DNA from: Scenedesmus sp. ARA3
Lineage: Eukaryota; Chlorophyta; Chlorophyceae; Sphaeropleales; Scenedesmaceae
Length of the DNA stretch: 64,000 nt
Direction: 5' to 3'
Assembly: GCA_004335835.1 (NCBI GenBank)
Contig: RWJK01001745.1
Location: 50,636 to 114,635 of the forward strand
Shown: in pieces, positions 49,188 through 61,300 of the stretch
How positions within the stretch are numbered: position 1 is the first letter of the stretch
Layout of the letters: each line of letters opens with the position of its first letter
Program-made: the position numbers and the translations under genes
Notes under the pieces: generated by a model
What the model was told of the DNA's origin: nothing
Seen by the model: the letters and a program-made list of their open reading frames with translations, nothing else
Database searches by the model: none

Positions 49188-52100
49188 ATGGCTGCCCGGC
49201 AAATCGCACCCAGCATGGCTCGTGGGCTAGCAATGCGGAAACTGCAGAGCCTGGCTCCTGCGCAAATACTACGCCCACGATCAGTGAGAGCAGTAGCATG
49301 CCAAGCACAGCAGCAGGAGGATGTGCTTCTGCGAAGGTGTGTTTGGTGGCCTCACATTCAGCAGCAGCAGCCTGCACACAAGCAACTTCAGCGGGGCTGG
49401 CTATACCACGCACTCGTCTATGGCAGACTACTGTCTTTTGTTACAATGTTGATTAAGCTGGAGGTTGCAGCTGAATAAGTGGTCACCATGGTTACTCAAT
49501 GGCCACAGCGGCAGGCGCTGACATGTAGAATGGTGTTGTACACTGCAGCCTGTCTGATTTGGGTGAAGTTGCAGTGCTGGTCCTGCAAGGCACACACCTA
49601 GTTCAGGAGGTGAGCCTGGCGCTGTCTTAACCTGTCACTGCCACAGTTCAGTGCGTGACCACCAGCTGAAACTTGTAGTAGTACTTGTTGGTGCTGTGCT
49701 GGCAGCTGCAGCTGGAACTTGGCTAGTGAACAGCTGCTTCGTATTTGTCTGCGCATGAGCATGCCAGCCCAGCTTGGGACACACTGCACAGAGTTTGCCA
49801 GTCTGACCTGACCGGCATCGGCATGCACCAGCCTCTGATACAGCTGGCAGCAGCACACCGGCGCGCCAGCATGTGTAATGTGACAATTGCAGGCTATGGA
49901 CAGGCACAAGACAGCACCGACAGCAACAGCAGCGCTGGGCCGCACACTGCTGGGTGCTGCGCTGCTGGGTGCTTACAGAAAGGAGGAGGAGCAGATACAG
50001 GTACGCTGTGCGGGCTAGACGTGTGGTCAAATGCAGTTTGAAGCACATCGGCCACGTGCGTGCTGCTGAAGATGGATGATCTGTGTCAGATTCATGTAAA
50101 TGCCTGTCGACACCTGCTGTTGCCTGTGCTTCTGTTACATGGCAAGCTTGAGAGCCAGAGCTGTACATCCGCCTGCCATGGGCCACTGGCCGCCGCAGTG
50201 AACATGTGGCGGGAACACTGTTGATTGTCTCTGCTGCAGATCCAGTTCAAGGGTGATGGGCCACTGGGCAGCATCCTAGCAGTTGCAGACACCAAGGGCC
50301 AGGTCAAGGGCAGGGTGGGCAACCCAGCAGCAGACCCGCCGCTGCGGCCAGATGGCAAGCTGAACGTGGGCGCAGCAGTCGGGCAAGGTGAGGCAGCAGC
50401 GAGCAGCAGCAGTGTGAGGCAGCAGCAGTGACAGCAGCAATTGCAGCTGTCTATGTGCAGATGCGCTTATGGCACAGAAGGTGGTCAGGTTCATTGCGGC
50501 TGTCGTTGCAATCCTGTTACACTGCTGATGTTCTGACAACAGCAGACGTGGCAGCGACTGCAGCATGTGCGAGATGCGTGTTCAAGCACGTCTTCATGTT
50601 TGACAAGCTCATTACGCAGAAGTTGTTGAGTATGTGATCATCATCCGCAACATAACCCCACCTGCCCATGCCTCTGTGTGTCACGCAGGCCAGCTGTGTG
50701 TCACGCGTACACACCCAGGCCAGCCGCGGCCGTACACAGGCATAGTAAACATCGTCTCTGGGGAGGTTGCAGAAGACCTGGCTACATACCTGGTGAGCAG
50801 AAAATCGCCTTGCAGCAGTTTCATGCACTGATGGTTTTGCAGCTGCTATAAAGTTCACACAATTGGCCGCGAAGCAGCTGAGTTTGTGCTCGTTTGTGGC
50901 GTTAACGCTGACCAGGCACTTAACGATGCGTCACCACGTCACCTGCATGCATCACTAGCAGCTGTCACACCTCCAACCTACTTCACTGTTGATGTTATTC
51001 AGCTGCTCGTTCATTGCTTGACGCATGCAGGCTGAGAGTGAGCAGACCAACTCTGCCCTGGCGCTGGGCGTGTGCATCGGCAGGGACCTGCGCGTCAAGT
51101 CAGCAGGAGGCTACCTGGTGCAGGTGGGTACTTGCTCTGATGCAGCAGCCGCTTTCAAATGGGTTGAAGCAATATTGCCAGCTTGTGTTGGTGCCCATGA
51201 TGGTTGTCAGGTCGAGTTGCAGCGCTGTCGGTGGACAGCTTGTGGGCAGTGTGAGCAGGTGCAACTTGATGGGGTATTAGCCACAGGCGTGACCACATCA
51301 AGACGGAGGCGTCAAGCTACCAGAGAGACCTGACGGAGGCATCAAGCTACCAGCTTGCCATTCTGCGCTTGCCACCCTTTTGTGCACACTTCCAATGGCT
51401 GGAGACCTTGCCGCAAGAGCCTCAAACCCTTGTGCTGCTTCAAAGCTGCAAGGCGGTTGTGTTCTGCCGTACTGCGCTGCTTCAGGTGCTGCCCTTCTGC
51501 TCCGATGAGACGCTGGACCAGCTGGAGCAGAACCTGACAGGCATGCCCAGCATGACGCAGCTGCTCAACCAGGGCCTGTCACCGCAGGAGATCACAGACA
51601 AGATCCTGGCAGGGCTGGGCAGCGGCGGCAGCAGCGGTGACACCATCATCCCCAGGTGCAAGGCGTGGGGCTAGCCCTGGGGCAGCTGAATGACCGTCAA
51701 AAGACCCTCCAGTACTGACCAGTGTGTGGAAGGCTTTGGTCCTCCGCCAGTGCGCCTGTGTCATGTTGCACCTGTGACTGGTTCGATCGCTGACGCCTGT
51801 TACAGTAGCAGTAGTGGACTGCAGAGCCCCTAAAATATGGCTCATCCATCATGCCAGCATTACAGGCTGTTTCGTGAATTGTAGCTGGCATTCAGGTGGC
51901 TGCTGTGGCTGCTGCTTCTTCCTGCTTGTCAGGTATGGCCCCTGCGAGGCTGAGGCGCTGAAGGGCCGCATGCTGCGAGCGGTGGCCTCTTTAGGTGCTG
52001 CTGAGGTCAAGTCAATCCTGGAGGAGCAGGGGCAGGTCGAGGTGCGGCAGTGATCATCGTGATGCTGGGGCAGGGCGATGTGCGCACCTGTGCGGCCTTG

Positions 52101-52372
52101 GTTGTTCATGATACAGGCGGTTGCATTTCACATGCAAAACTTGTAGCTAGGTGCCTGTTTCATCAGCTTGTAGAGCTTCGGGTGCCGGTACTGAGCCGGT
52201 TATCTGCCATGCCATGTGCCATGCGCTCACATGAAGTTCCGTGGGAACCAGAACAGGTGACACCTGCTTACTCAAACATGTCTGCTTATTGTTCGATGTT
52301 ATGCAGGTGACCTGCGAACTGTGCAATGAGCAGTTCCAGTTCTCTGAGGCAGAGGTGATGCAGTATGTGTGA
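49188..52372 (+). CDS. HSP33: Hsp33-type redox chaperone, plastid-targeted
   Basis: Nine exons: 49188-49336, 49549-49609, 49893-50000, 50240-50387, 50689-50792, 51031-51123, 51486-51655, 51933-52041, 52307-52372; 335 residues in phase. The first ~38 residues are Arg/Ala/Ser-rich and end near AVACQAQQ, a likely chloroplast transit peptide. Family blocks in order: [105 protein letters not shown] and [18 protein letters not shown]. Bacterial Hsp33 is a holdase switched on by oxidation of four zinc-binding Cys (CxC and CxxC). Here CELC (317-320) is intact, but the first motif is YGPC (only C282), so three of four cysteines remain. A 22-bp duplication (GACGGAGGCGTCAAGCTACC) sits in intron 6. Confidence 0.93.
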
Positions 52373-52455
52373 GCCAGGCTAGCCTGCTGCTGCCAGCAGG
52401 GGTGAAGCACTTGCTGTGATGGTGTGGCGTGGTTGGCTCAGTGTCAATTCGAAGA

Positions 52456-52460
52456 TGTAA
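52456..52460 (+). promoter_or_regulatory. TGTAA poly(A) signal of HSP33
   Basis: 84 nt behind the HSP33 stop codon and about 300 nt before the next start, a normal chlorophycean placement. Confidence 0.55.
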
Positions 52461-52762
52461 CAACTGGACTTTCCACATCTTCCAGATGTTTGCTACCTGT
52501 GCAAGCAGCCCTTGCACCGGCTGCACTTGGCGAGACTTTGCGGAGTGAATGTCTACAGCAGCAAAAACACTACATAAGTCTTGTTTAAGTGTTGGAAATT
52601 GTTTGAAACGAAACACACCACTTGATCGTGCACGGGAGCGCAGCAGGTTCTAAACACCAGCCTCAAACCGCTTACTGTCTGAACGACAAAAGCACCAGCA
52701 ACCGCAGAAGCCTCCCTCTTTTTGGTAAGCTTACTTTGCAAGCGCTAAGCAGCGGTAGCAGG

Positions 52763-54891
52763 ATGCCGTTCAAGCGCTACGTCGAGATCGGCCGTGTGGC
52801 CCTGGTGAACTTTGGCGAGGACTATGGCAAGCTTGTTGTCATCACAGACGTCGTGGATCAGAACAGGGTGAGTGCTGTGGCCTGGGCATGGCGCAGTCAC
52901 CCCTTCTTCGGCAGGAAACTCGGCGGCTGCAGCCTGCAGCTGCTGTGTATACAGCTATTGTAATTAGTTAATGTTTGAGCTTTCTACCATGTTCGGCTAT
53001 GCCGGCGCTCGCAGTGTAGTCGAGCAGCAGCAGCACTTGCAGCAGCAGGCACCACCAGGCACCAAGGCTTGGCATACAGCTCAGTGCGTCAGCCAGACCT
53101 CCATATCCATGTGAACGCTTGAGATGGATCACAGTGGCGCCTTAGGACCGCCCAGCAACGTTAAAAGCAGCAGGCAGTGTGCTGCCAGCGTGTTCCGAGC
53201 GTGGCTGGAGCTCTGCACTTGCAGCAGCCAAGAGGGCGGCATGCTGCATGCTGCAACTTCTTCAGCTGACAGCTTCACGTCAAGAGACGGTAGAGCTGCA
53301 GCAGCAGCCGTGCAGGAGCACGTTTGCAGCAGCTGGAGGGCAAGCGGCATGAGCAGCCGGGTTGAGCGGCAGTAGCAGCTTGATGTCTGCGGCAGCAGTG
53401 CAGCATCAGTAATTGATGCAGGGGCAGGCGCAAGGCAGCAGAGGCATGGACCAGTTCAGCAGCAGTACTCCTTTGGTTGTGGCACCAACAAAGAGCCACA
53501 GGCAGCAGCTGTGGGTTTCCAGCAAGCATGTTAACTGATGCAAGCTGTCATAAAGTCGCTCTTTGGCACACACAGTCACTCTTGAGGTTCCCAGAGCGAC
53601 ATTTGGTTTCAGCTTATCAGCCAGCATGCTGTGGCCCTTGATGATGCTCACACCTGCATGACTCTGCCTGCCCATGCCGCTGCTGTTGCGCTGTCTGCCC
53701 TGCCACTGCACATCGTGGTCTGCTGCAGGCCCTGGTGGATGCCCCCACAGAGACCCGCAGGATCATGCCCTTCAAGCGCATGACTCTGACTGACCTCACA
53801 GTGGAGATCCCCCGCCTGGCCAGCAAGAAGGTGCTCACTGCCGCCTTCACCTCAGCAGGTGCGGCTCTTGCGTGTGATCGCATGATGCTTTACTTTGCAT
53901 GATTAATTGCGAGGAAGTTGGCAGGGGGATAGGAGGGTATGCATGTGCTGTACTGGGTGCTACGAAATACTGGCCTTGCGGGTCAGCGCGCAGCCGCACC
54001 GGCAGCGACAGCAGCGGAGCAGGCGGGGGTTTTTACGGCGGGAAGTGCAGCGCAGGGCAGGGTGGCTGCAGGTTGCAGCATGCTGGAGCTGCCAGGGCGG
54101 CAATCAGCTGCTGTCTGATGCCAGCAGCTGTGCTGGGGGCGCAGCAAGCTTGCCACCAATCCTGCAGCAAGTGCTGTGCTGCAGAAGCGGCAACAGCTTC
54201 TTTGCAGCAGCGCATGCAGCCGCTGGCGCAGCAGCTGCAACAGCAGTGGCAGCAGCAGCATCTGTGTGGCTGCAGCCGTCAACTTTACAGCAGCTGGGCG
54301 CAGTCGGGCAGTGCAGATGGCAAACAGAGCAGCGGAGCTGGTCCCAGGAGCTGTGCACACCAGCAAGCATTGTTTGTGCTGCAATGGGGCTTGTACGAGC
54401 AGCAGGCAGATCAACAGTGGTGCAGCTGTGCAAGCAGTGGATTGACAGTGGTAGCTGCTGAAGCAGTGGCACCACTTGCACCACTTGCACTAAGCAGCAG
54501 GTTTGGCGGCGGTAGTGCCGGGTTTGTCGGCGGTACTGACACTTGCCGTGCACCAGTCATGCTGCTGTTCGTGTCTGCTGTGTTCGGGAGAGCAGCATAA
54601 CATCAGGACTCCATCTGGCGGTGTGGGATCCTGCAAGGAGAGGATGAACCCATCACAGGCCACACCTTCCTCATACCTGACCCTGTGTGCTGCCGGCTGT
54701 GTACGCCTTGTGGTGCTGCTGTTGCAGATGTGGCTGGCAAGTTCGCCGCCTCTGCCTGGGGCAAGAAGCTGGCTGCTCGGCAATCCAAGGCCAACCAGAA
54801 TGACTTTGAGCGCTACCAGGCAGCTGTGGCAAAGGCCAAGCGCAACAGGGCTGTGCGCAAGGCTTACAACCAGCTGGCAAAGAGCGCATAA
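52763..54891 (+). CDS. RPL14: 60S ribosomal protein eL14
   Basis: Three exons, 52763-52867, 53729-53858 and 54728-54891, in phase; 132 residues, normal for the family. The N-terminal KOW-like SH3 fold reads [32 protein letters not shown], then [28 protein letters not shown] and a basic C-terminal helix ([18 protein letters not shown] ... [12 protein letters not shown]). It is a component of the large cytosolic ribosomal subunit. The two introns (861 and 869 bp) are the longest in this window relative to such short exons. Ribosomal-protein introns often host snoRNAs, but none could be recognised by eye. Open frames of up to 233 codons in intron 2 are CAG-driven and have no domain. Confidence 0.96.
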
Positions 54892-55030
54892 GCTGCCAGT
54901 GCAGCAGCGGCAGCAGCAGCTGTGTCAGCAGCAGGGGCTGCAGCAACGCACTACTGCTGGCTGTTAGCATGGTGGCGCGCTGGCATCTGTGCAGGCTGCA
55001 GACGCCGCCTGCCTGATGCGGCATGCCGTG

Positions 55031-55035
55031 TGTAA
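55031..55035 (+). promoter_or_regulatory. TGTAA poly(A) signal of RPL14
   Basis: 140 nt after the RPL14 stop; the only TGTAA noticed near the gene end. Confidence 0.55.
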
Positions 55036-55377
55036 CTGAGCATACTCTGTGGCGATGGTGTTAATTTTGTCGACGAGGACGGACGAAAACACCGTCATAT
55101 TGACTTCCCCCGTTGGTGTGCTCGTGTGGTTGTCACAAACGGGTCAGTTTGACCGAGGGTTCTGTGTTTTTTGCTTAAAAATCGGAACGCACGTCAACGC
55201 AATACGCACGATAAGAAAAAGAACATACGTGATTGCTCAAAACAAGAAGTTCGGCTGTAATCAGCCACCAGGACCTGGCAAACAGGAAGCTCATCACAAA
55301 CAAAGCTGCTCGACAGCAGACACAACGACACATACATTAAACCAGTTATATCGCACCTTTTAACGATATCCTTAGCC

Positions 55378-58300
55378 ATGGACACCGAGCAGGAGGAACA
55401 GTTTGCCCAAGGTGCTGTACAGTTCTGCTGCCCTGTTGCCCTGTGTTGCATCAGATGGCACATGCCCTGGCAGGTTCACTGACGCAATCAGCACCGCAGA
55501 TGATGCAGAAGGAGACGAGCCATCCTTCCTCCCTCCGTTTGCAAATGCTGAGAACAGGGCGCTTGATGCGCAAATCAGGGTGAGCTCAGCCATGCTGATG
55601 TCAGTGTTTGCATGTGGCCTGACAGCGAAGCGACTCATGCCTATCAGCAATGCTGCTTCATGTTTGCCATGTTGAAAACCTGAAAACATGAGTTCATGCC
55701 ATGGGCGCAGAGTCTGGAGAAGCAGCTGCAGCAGATTGACCTGACACTGGAGGAGAATGGCGGCAGGATCGGTGTCATGGACGAGCATCTGAAGAATGTG
55801 CAGCAGGAGATCACCTACACAGAAAGCAGGGTAAGCCAGTTGTCTACAGCAACGCACTCAGCTTATCACAGACTTTCCTTGCACTGACGCAGCAGGGGCA
55901 GTCGCAACATTGCCATAGAGGGTCACGCGGCCTTGCATGCTCGTCAACAGGGTGCCTTGTCCTGCGCCCACTCACCACCCCCTACGAATGATACACCGTG
56001 GTTACGGCGCAATACACCAGCAAACTGCTGGTGGTGGTGCAACTGCCTGAGTACACTCAAACTGGCGGCTGGCTGGCTGCAGGTGGAAGCAGAGAAGCGG
56101 GAGATTGAGACAGAAGAGCACCTGAAGATCATGGCAGACAAGGAAATTGTGGGTGTTTGCCTGGAGCAGCATGGCTTGAGCGCAGTCATACCTAGCTCAG
56201 CAGCAGCGGCAGCTTGTGCAACAGTGGACAGAAGCACGTGCAGCAATAGTGCCTTTACGGCCTGCAGCTGCATGACGCCTGCTGCAGCTCCCTGTCGCAG
56301 CAGATGCCGCAACGCCGCCAAGCAACAGCACATCAGGCATCCAGCGTCAGTAATGCCGAATGCGAGAACACGTGCCGCGCGCTAGCAACCAAACATGTCT
56401 GCCGAATCAGCCTTTTGCAAAGCTCGCCATGTTTGCTGTTTCCTGCAGGCGCGCATGCAAAGCGACCTGGGCCGCCTTGAGAAGGAGAAGCTGGAGCTAG
56501 CTGACCGCATCACAGGCCTGCAGGCAGCCATCTTCAGGGGCAGTGAGAAGCTGGACCAGTTCAAGCTGCTGATGAACTGGAACCAGGAGGAGCTAGACCA
56601 GTGGGCAGTGGCGCAGCGCCAGAAGGAGGAAGACAACGCAGCACTGGACAAGTACAGGTGAGCAGCAGCAGATGCACGTGCAGATCTATGTCAGTGACAG
56701 TGCCTTCTTGAGCAGCTGCAGCAGCAGTTGTCCTGAGCATAACACTGTATGTTGCTGTGCCGCCTCATGGCAGCTGGCATGGCGCTCCTATTACTTAGAT
56801 GCCTGGTCACCACCGCGGCAGAACATGGCAGGGCTGTGCATAACAGGCATAGCTCTCCACCTGCTGTTGTGTTGCAGGCGCCAAGATGAGGGCAAGAAGA
56901 AGGAGCTGAGCTTAGCCCTTGAAAAGCTGACGCAGCAGGTGGCAACACAGCGAGAGGCACTGGACTCAGAGGTCACAGACACGCAGGCAGCACAGATTCA
57001 GCTGGACAGGGCAGCGCAGGATTTCAGGCAGCTGCATGCTGAGCGGCAGGACTTGATACACCAGTGGGATGAGGCACGAGAGGCAATGAAGCACAGGGAT
57101 GGGGTGATACAGGTGCGGGAGGTTCGCAGATGTAAGGTTTTCACTTCAGAATCCTGGCACCGGGCTGCGATAGTAGGCCCCAAAGCAAGCAGCTGACAGG
57201 ATGCTTGCACAGTTGATGGGCATGGGCCGCCTTCGAACTGCTAGTTGAGCGATGCAGCTGCAGGCACGGGCAAGCCTTTGAGGTGACCCAGGCAGCAGCT
57301 GATGCAGCTGTTGCACCATACAGCCCATTTGTAAATGCAAGTGTTCTACTCCTGCAGGTCATGGCCGGGGCCTTTGCTGAGCGCAAAGTGCTGCTCAAGC
57401 AGAAGCAGGCAGAGCTGGATGCGCAGGCCCGCTTCCTTGCAGGTGAGCAGCAGCACTGCATGCAGTAGCACTAGCAGTGGCAGCAGCAATGGATACACGA
57501 CTGCTGGAGCATCACAAAACCAGCATCAAACACGGCTGTGGTGCCAGTAGGAGCAGCAGCTGCGTCGATGTCTGCCAGGCAGCACCAGGACTAGCACAAG
57601 CTGCCCAAAGCTGTGGGTTGCCTTGCAGCATTGAATCATGCGTAAATTATAAGCCTCTGTGCTTGAAAAGTGCTGGTGTTGTACTGCAGGTGAACAGGCA
57701 AACAACTGTGAGCTTGAAGCACAGATCGCCTACTATGAGCGGGAGATGGGCAAGGCGCGCGAGCTGCAGGTGCGCTGGCACAGCTGCGGAGCTGCGTAGG
57801 CTGCACAGTGTGCCACAGCACACATCTGTGCGGCAGCTCCTGCTCGAAAGAAAGTTGTGGCATGGCCAACGCAAGCGTGATGTGAAGAATTTCAAAGCGC
57901 TGATGCTGCGACAAATGCTCACATATGTTTAGTGCCTGTGATAGTAGCAGGTGCATGATTAACTCTGTCCTGCAGAGGTCCTGGTGTCTGACGCTTCTTG
58001 TGCTGCTGCTGCTGCTGCTTGGTTCATTGTGGCTGTGGCTGACCCCAGGCAACTGAGGCAGCAAAGCTGGATGACTTGGCCAACCAGGTGGAGCTGCTGC
58101 AGAGCACACTCAGCAAGGCAGCCAATGACCTGGCAAATGCAGGCACCAGCGCCAATGCAGCTCGCCAGGATCTGGACAGCAAGAGGTGAGGGTGTGCAAC
58201 GGGTCTAGCCACAACCACGTTTGGCAGCCAGCAATGAAGCAATGCAGCATCCAGGCATGCACATCAGCCTGTGTAGTTGGCGCAGAAGCTGCAGCGTCAG

Positions 58301-61300
58301 GATTGCAGCAGCTACGCACGTCACAGCCACAAGCTGCATCATGGCCATGATTGTGAGGCACCAGCAAGCAGGCAAGGCGGTGTAACCACTGAGTTCCTCT
58401 CTGGTATGTGCTTGCAGGAAGCGCTTGGAGGCTGTGCGCAAAAAGCATGCTGCACTCAAGCAGCAGCTGGAGGGGGAGTTTGGGCAGCTGGACAGCTTGG
58501 AGAACAAGGTACGTGGGCTGGGATGTTACTGGCGTGCACACCAGCACCATTCCCGGGCCGGGAACCAGTCACGCCGCTGTGCTACTGTACAGGGTTGTTG
58601 TCAGTGCTGTTGCCGTGTGCTTTGTCCTGTCACCTTCTGTACAAGTATAATGGCCTCTGCACTTGAAATCGACAATCAGCTGGACAGAGTTATGCATGCC
58701 TGACTGGGCTTCATCACATAACGTTGCGCCCTGCACCTGCAGGTGTCCCAGCTGGAGGGCATCCGCAAGCGCGAGGAGGCCAACCTGCGCGCGCTGCAGC
58801 AAGAGCACGAGGCGCTCAAGAAGGAGCAGTTCCGTGCAGGGCAGGGCTTGCATGCACTGCGGCTGCGTGAGCAGGAGCTGGTGGCTGAAATTGCAGGCGG
58901 CCAGAGCCAGAGCAGGAACCTGACAGCAAGGCTGAAGGCCCTGGATGAGCAGCTGCTGCGCCAGGGGGAGCTGATGTATGCAGTAGACCTCAACCTTCAG
59001 GTAAGGGCTTGTGTGATAGTGTGCAGAGAATGGGCAATCATTGTAAAGAACAATCATTGTAGAGATCATGGCAGGTGTAGCAACGTGAAGCATGTTCAAT
59101 GCCTGCTCAGACGGCTTGCATCAGCTGCAGCAAGCGCATGTTGCAGCTGCAAGATATGGCAGCAATGGGCTTGCAATGCTGTGATGTAGAGTGTGTTATG
59201 AGCTGACTCTCCATGTTATGTGTCTGCTGCTGCCGCCTTGCAGGAGATGGAGCGGCGCATGGCACGCGCCGGCGGCCACCGCAGCGATGACGAGGCGCGC
59301 GCGCTCAATGCGCGCATTGCAAAGCTCACGGAGATACTGGAGGGCGTCAATGCTGAGCACTCCATGCTGCTTGAGCAGGTGCGTCGCTGCTGTGCGCACC
59401 AAAATTGCGTGAGCCGCAGATGCTGAGCACCAGAGCATTGCGCAGCCCCCAGCACAGCAGAGAACACACAGTGAGATGTATATTGCAGAGAGCAGTGATA
59501 CGCTGTCCGTGTGAGGCGCCTTCAGCAGCTTTGGCTTTGCAGCACCCTGAGCTACACTCTGTACCTTGCGTGCTTCAAATGTACAGGTGAAGCAGGCTGA
59601 GCTGGACCTGGGCGAAGCGCGCCGCGCCAATGCTGCGCTGGGGACAGAGAAGCAGCGAGTGGATGATACGATTGAGCGGCTGCAGCTGGAGACTGACAGC
59701 ACAGCCCGTGCACTCAAGGCTGCCATAGCAGACAAGGAGAAGCAGCTAGTAGACCATGACGTGCTGAAACTGCAGGTGAGACTGCGGGCAGGCATTTGCC
59801 TTTCGGGCATTTGATGTTGTCTACGCCATCTCTATGTAAAGTTGTCATCACCCTGTATGCCAATATGCATATGGGATGTGGAACATGGCTTTGCACCAGG
59901 CCAGTAGCGCCGGTGCGTTTTAAATCACCAGCTCAACTTAAGCTGCCTGCTGTGACTGATGCTGTGCTTGTCAACAGGTGCACCGGCTGCGGCAGCTGCT
60001 GTTTATGCATGCTGACGAGGTGTACAGCTTGGAGTCGCGCAAGGCGCAGCTGAAGCTCAGCCTGGACGAGCGGCGGCACGAGATTGAGGTGCACAGGGAT
60101 GGGCTAAAATCGGATCTGAAGCTTGTGCGGGAGGACATTCACAGGTGAGGCTGGTCTTGATGTGCCCAGCTGCATGCGCAGCAGGCGGGCATCACCATGC
60201 TGCAGGCTTGCTGTTGTCTGCAGCATTGGCTGCTATCACAGGCGCAACCATTGAAAGCACTGCTGCATTTGGTGGTGGTGGTGCTGCTGCTGCTGCTGTT
60301 CTGCAGGCTAACATTGGAGCTGCGTGACCGTCAGCAGAAGGTGGAGGTGCTTGCCACCAAGTTTGAGACACTCACCAGCAAGAACCGAGCCACAGACCCA
60401 GATGGAGGAGAGCCAAAGAGCCAGGCCTACTACATCATCAAGGTGACATAGCACGGGGGTGGTCTTCTGGACAGCACAGCGAATACCTTCATGGCATCTT
60501 GTACAACATAACAATTTGCCAGCCACAATGCAGCCAGCCTACTGTTCTTCCACCAGCACAAAAACATCCGACCAGCAGATAGAACTCACCAAGCAGTGTG
60601 TGACAGCATGCACTTGTGCCAGTGTACATCCCAGTGCCGCAGAACAATCTCACAGTGTGCATACAAGACAAGGTGTTTCATAAACGTTGTGTGCAACTGT
60701 TGCTGCTGTTGATGTATGTGCAGGCAGCCCAGGAGCTCCTCGACTCACAGTGTGCATACAAGACAAGGTGTTTCATAAACGTTATGTGCAACTGTTGCTG
60801 CTGTTGATGTATGTGCAGGCAGCCCAGGAGCGTGAGGAGCTGCAGGTTGCAGGGGATGCGCTGGATGCCAGGATCAGCAAGGCTGAGGCTGAGGTGGCCA
60901 TGCTGAGCAACACGCTGAACCAGATGCAGGCCACCAACACAGCCTTCAGCTCGAGCCTCAGGCAAGGCGACACCAAGGCCACACTGCAGGAGCGCAATGC
61001 ACTCAGGTGCGGGTCATTGTGTGAACTTGGTCTGGTGGTGGCGCAAATCTACAAGCACCACATGGTGGTGGTGGACAGTGCACGCACTTAGTTCTCTTGT
61101 TGTGGTGGACAGTTAGTTTGCAAAATGGCATCCATCGCATGCTTGGACTAATGGTGGATCTGGTTTGCTGGCTGTGCAGGGAGCAGCTGGACGCCAGCTA
61201 TGACAAGCTTAAGGCGCTGCGTCAGCAAGAGGCAGCACTGCTGGCGGAGCTGCAGCAGCAGCAGGCGGCTGGCAGCAGCAGTGAAGCAGAGCTGGCTGGC

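Noticed and set aside
51770..51800. GGTTCGATC motif resembling a tRNA B box
   Set aside because: No matching A box, acceptor stem or anticodon arm could be built around it, and it lies in an HSP33 intron.
53899..54600. 233-codon frame inside RPL14 intron 2
   Set aside because: It lies between two well-supported exons of eL14; composition is Gly/Cys/Gln from CAG/GCA repeats and nothing resembles a known family.
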